The notes below the pieces were generated by a model that had not been told where the DNA came from, did not search any database, and saw nothing but the letters and a program-made list of their open reading frames with translations. 6,927 nt of DNA from the NCBI GenBank assembly GCA_051009035.1, contig JBPCWY010000006.1, positions 1 through 6,927 on the forward strand, given 5' to 3'. Positions within the stretch are counted from its first letter, which is position 1. Every line of letters starts with the position of its first letter. Below are positions 4,883 through 6,927 of the stretch, one piece after another. The stretch comes from Persebacter sp051009035 (GTDB lineage: Bacteria > Pseudomonadota > Gammaproteobacteria > Tethybacterales > Persebacteraceae). Made by a program: the position numbers and the translations under genes.

Positions 4883-6927
4883 ATGCCCGATTTTTTGGAT
4901 TCTCTCCGCCTTAATCCGAGCCAGCGGCTTGCCGCCGGATACGAAGACGGCGGCGTTTTGGTGCTGGCGGGCGCCGGCACGGGCAAAACCCGCGTGCTGA
5001 CTTCCCGCATCGGCTGGCTTCTCGCCGCCCGCGGTTTTCGGGCGCGCGATATTTTGGCGGTTACTTTTACCAACAAAGCGGCGAAAGAAATGCGCGCGCG
5101 GGCGGCGGCGATGGTTTCATTTCCGCCCGGCGAGCTTGCGCTCGGCACTTTTCACGGCGTATGCCACCGCATGCTGCGCCGCCATACCGCCGCCGCCGGA
5201 TGGCGCAATAATTTCCAAATCATGGACTCGCAGGACCAAAAAGGTTTTATCCGCCGCATGCTTTCCGACAACGGAATTGACAAGGAAGAGTTCCCCCCGT
5301 CCGAATGCATGGGATACATTAACGCCGCCAAAGAAAACGGATTTCGCGCCGCCGCCGCGCCCGCATCGCATGACCGCGCCCGCGCCATGCGCGAAATTTA
5401 CGCCCTTTACGAAGACATGTGCCGGCGCGAAAACAAATTGGATTTTGCCGAGTTGCTGCTTTCCGCACTGGATATTTTGGAAGACGATACTGTGCGGCGG
5501 CATTACGCGGCGCGTTTTCGCCATATTTTAATTGACGAGTTTCAAGATACCAACCGCCTGCAATACCGCTGGCTTAAGATGCTGGATTCGGGGGAGAATA
5601 TTTATTTTGCGGTGGGCGACGACGACCAGTCCATTTACGCGTTTCGCGGGGCGGACCCGGAAAATATGCGGCGCATCGGCGGCGAATTGCGGGCGCAAAA
5701 AATTATCCGCTTGGAACAAAACTACCGCTCTACGGGCAATATTTTAACCGCCGCCAATTCCCTCATCGCCAACAACAAAAACCGGATGGGCAAAAATTTA
5801 ATTACGGACGGCGCGCCCGGCGCATTGGTGCGGATTTTGCAATCCGAAACGGACGGGGAAGAAGCCGAAAGCGTTGCGGACGCGATGCGGCAAAAAATCG
5901 CCGCCGGCATGCGCGCGGACAATATCGCCGTCCTCTACCGCGCCAACGCGCAAAGCCGTTTGTTGGAAAAAGCGTTAGTGGGTCAAGGCGTACGCTACCG
6001 GATTTACGGCGGGTTGCGGTTTTTTGACCGCATGGAAATTAAGCATGCGCTCGCCTATTTGCGTTTGGCGGTTGCGGACGATTTGGATTCTTTATTGCGC
6101 GTTATTAATACGCCGCCGCGCGGTATCGGCAAAAAAACGCTGGAATCGCTCGCCGCCGCCGGGGGATATTTTGCCGGATTGGAATCGGACGGAGTCGCCA
6201 AAGCCGCGCCGTTTCGGAAAATTTTACATGCCCTGCGAAAGCACCGCGAAAACGGCGCGAGTTTGGCGGAATTGGCGCGCGCCGCCGTGGAAGAAAGCGG
6301 GCTTTTAGCGCATTGCGAGTCCCGCCCCGAAGACGCCGAGCGCGCCGAAAACTTGCGCGAATTTGTCAGCGCCGCCGAACAATTTCGCGCGGAAGAAAGC
6401 GAAGACCCGGCGCAGGCGTTTTTGTCCAACGCCGCGCTGGAATCGGGCGAATCGCAGGGCGCATCGTCCGATTCTCCGGCGGTGAATTTAATGACCGCGC
6501 ACGCCGCAAAAGGGCTGGAATTTCCCGTCGTGTTTGTCGTCGGATTGGAAGAAGGCATGTTTCCGTCCGCGCAAAGTTTGGAAGCGGCGAATACTTCCGC
6601 CGTGGAAGAAGAGCGGCGGCTGATGTATGTCGCCATCACCCGCGCGCGCGAAGAATTGTTTTTATATTACGCGTCCCGCCGCATGATTTTCGGACAAACG
6701 CAGGTGCGCCCGCCGTCCCGTTTTTTAACCGAATTGCCGCGCGAAGCGGTCGCCGCGCCGGTTTGCGAAGCCGCCGATTTTTCGCCGCCGCCCGCGCCGG
6801 ATTTTTCCGCGCCGCGCCGCCGCCCGCCCGCCGGGTTGCCCGCGGCGGGGGCGGATTCTCCCTACCGCCCGGGCGAAATGGTGCGCCACGCCAAATACGG
6901 CAACGGCGTAGTCATTCGCCGCGAAGG
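4883..6927 (+). CDS. uvrD: DNA helicase II, UvrD (3' end outside window)
   Basis: This superfamily 1A 3'-5' helicase acts in nucleotide excision repair and mismatch repair and removes proteins from DNA. The visible 681 codons have no stop. Motifs in order: Q motif NPSQR (11-15), Walker A AGAGTGKT (29-36), Ia TFTNKAAKEM (61-70), GTFHG (88-92), Walker B DEFQDT (218-223), III VGDDDQSIYAFRGA (244-257), IV LEQNYRS (277-283), YRIYGGLRFF, V MTAHAAKGLEF (537-547) and VI EERRLMYVAITRAR (about 576-589). A proline-rich linker (about 640-663) leads into GEMVRHAKYGNGVV, the start of the C-terminal Tudor-like domain that binds RNA polymerase. By comparison with E. coli (720 residues), about 40-45 residues are missing. 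YGGLRFF and QAFLSNAALESGE favour UvrD over Rep or PcrA. The start is ATG 4883 with GGAA at 4875-4878. Motif V has TAH where TLH is usual. Confidence 0.95.
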   Translation, partial: MPDFLDSLRLNPSQRLAAGYEDGGVLVLAGAGTGKTRVLTSRIGWLLAARGFRARDILAVTFTNKAAKEMRARAAAMVSFPPGELALGTFHGVCHRMLRRHTAAAGWRNNFQIMDSQDQKGFIRRMLSDNGIDKEEFPPSECMGYINAAKENGFRAAAAPASHDRARAMREIYALYEDMCRRENKLDFAELLLSALDILEDDTVRRHYAARFRHILIDEFQDTNRLQYRWLKMLDSGENIYFAVGDDDQSIYAFRGADPENMRRIGGELRAQKIIRLEQNYRSTGNILTAANSLIANNKNRMGKNLITDGAPGALVRILQSETDGEEAESVADAMRQKIAAGMRADNIAVLYRANAQSRLLEKALVGQGVRYRIYGGLRFFDRMEIKHALAYLRLAVADDLDSLLRVINTPPRGIGKKTLESLAAAGGYFAGLESDGVAKAAPFRKILHALRKHRENGASLAELARAAVEESGLLAHCESRPEDAERAENLREFVSAAEQFRAEESEDPAQAFLSNAALESGESQGASSDSPAVNLMTAHAAKGLEFPVVFVVGLEEGMFPSAQSLEAANTSAVEEERRLMYVAITRAREELFLYYASRRMIFGQTQVRPPSRFLTELPREAVAAPVCEAADFSPPPAPDFSAPRRRPPAGLPAAGADSPYRPGEMVRHAKYGNGVVIRRE

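Overview
The window is about 55-60% G+C with short gaps, and its housekeeping proteins are of proteobacterial type. UvrD resembles the E. coli type closely (DEFQDT, GDDDQSIYAFRG, YRIYGGLRFF), and the LipA tail ends in RSSYHADVQAE. A gamma- or betaproteobacterium is the most likely source. I cannot name a genus, and I saw no Neisseria-type or Pasteurellaceae uptake sequences.

Left part (1-1711). The 3' end of lipA (lipoyl synthase) is followed after 5 bases by a small PD-(D/E)XK nuclease gene on the same strand. The nuclease stop codon directly abuts the stop codon of a beta-class DNA methyltransferase on the other strand. Together they look like a compact type II restriction-modification pair lodged between housekeeping genes. 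The nuclease gene is clearly lower in G+C (about 44% by hand count) than the methyltransferase (about 55%) and the flanks. A strong rho-independent terminator for the lipA-nuclease transcript lies inside the 3' coding part of the methyltransferase gene.

Middle part (1731-4356, minus strand). Three genes run leftward: an EamA/DMT family membrane transporter, apaH (diadenosine tetraphosphatase; TAATG overlap with the transporter stop), and a beta-hydroxyacid dehydrogenase of the GarR/GlxR type. The methyltransferase follows in the same direction after a gap of about 31 bases, so it could be read as the last gene of this operon or from its own weak promoter.

Right part (4357-6927). A divergent 526-base intergenic region carries a repeat island. 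It holds a perfect 26-bp inverted repeat whose arms are themselves hairpins (REP doublet or dRS3-like), three tandem copies of a 20-22 bp G-rich unit, and two more inverted repeats. Next comes uvrD on the plus strand, complete at its N-terminus and cut by the window edge inside its C-terminal RNA-polymerase-binding domain.

Nothing here is clearly a new class of system. The best candidates for closer study are the restriction-modification pair, with its split expression (nuclease tied to lipA, methylase tied to the apaH operon), and the repeat island upstream of uvrD.
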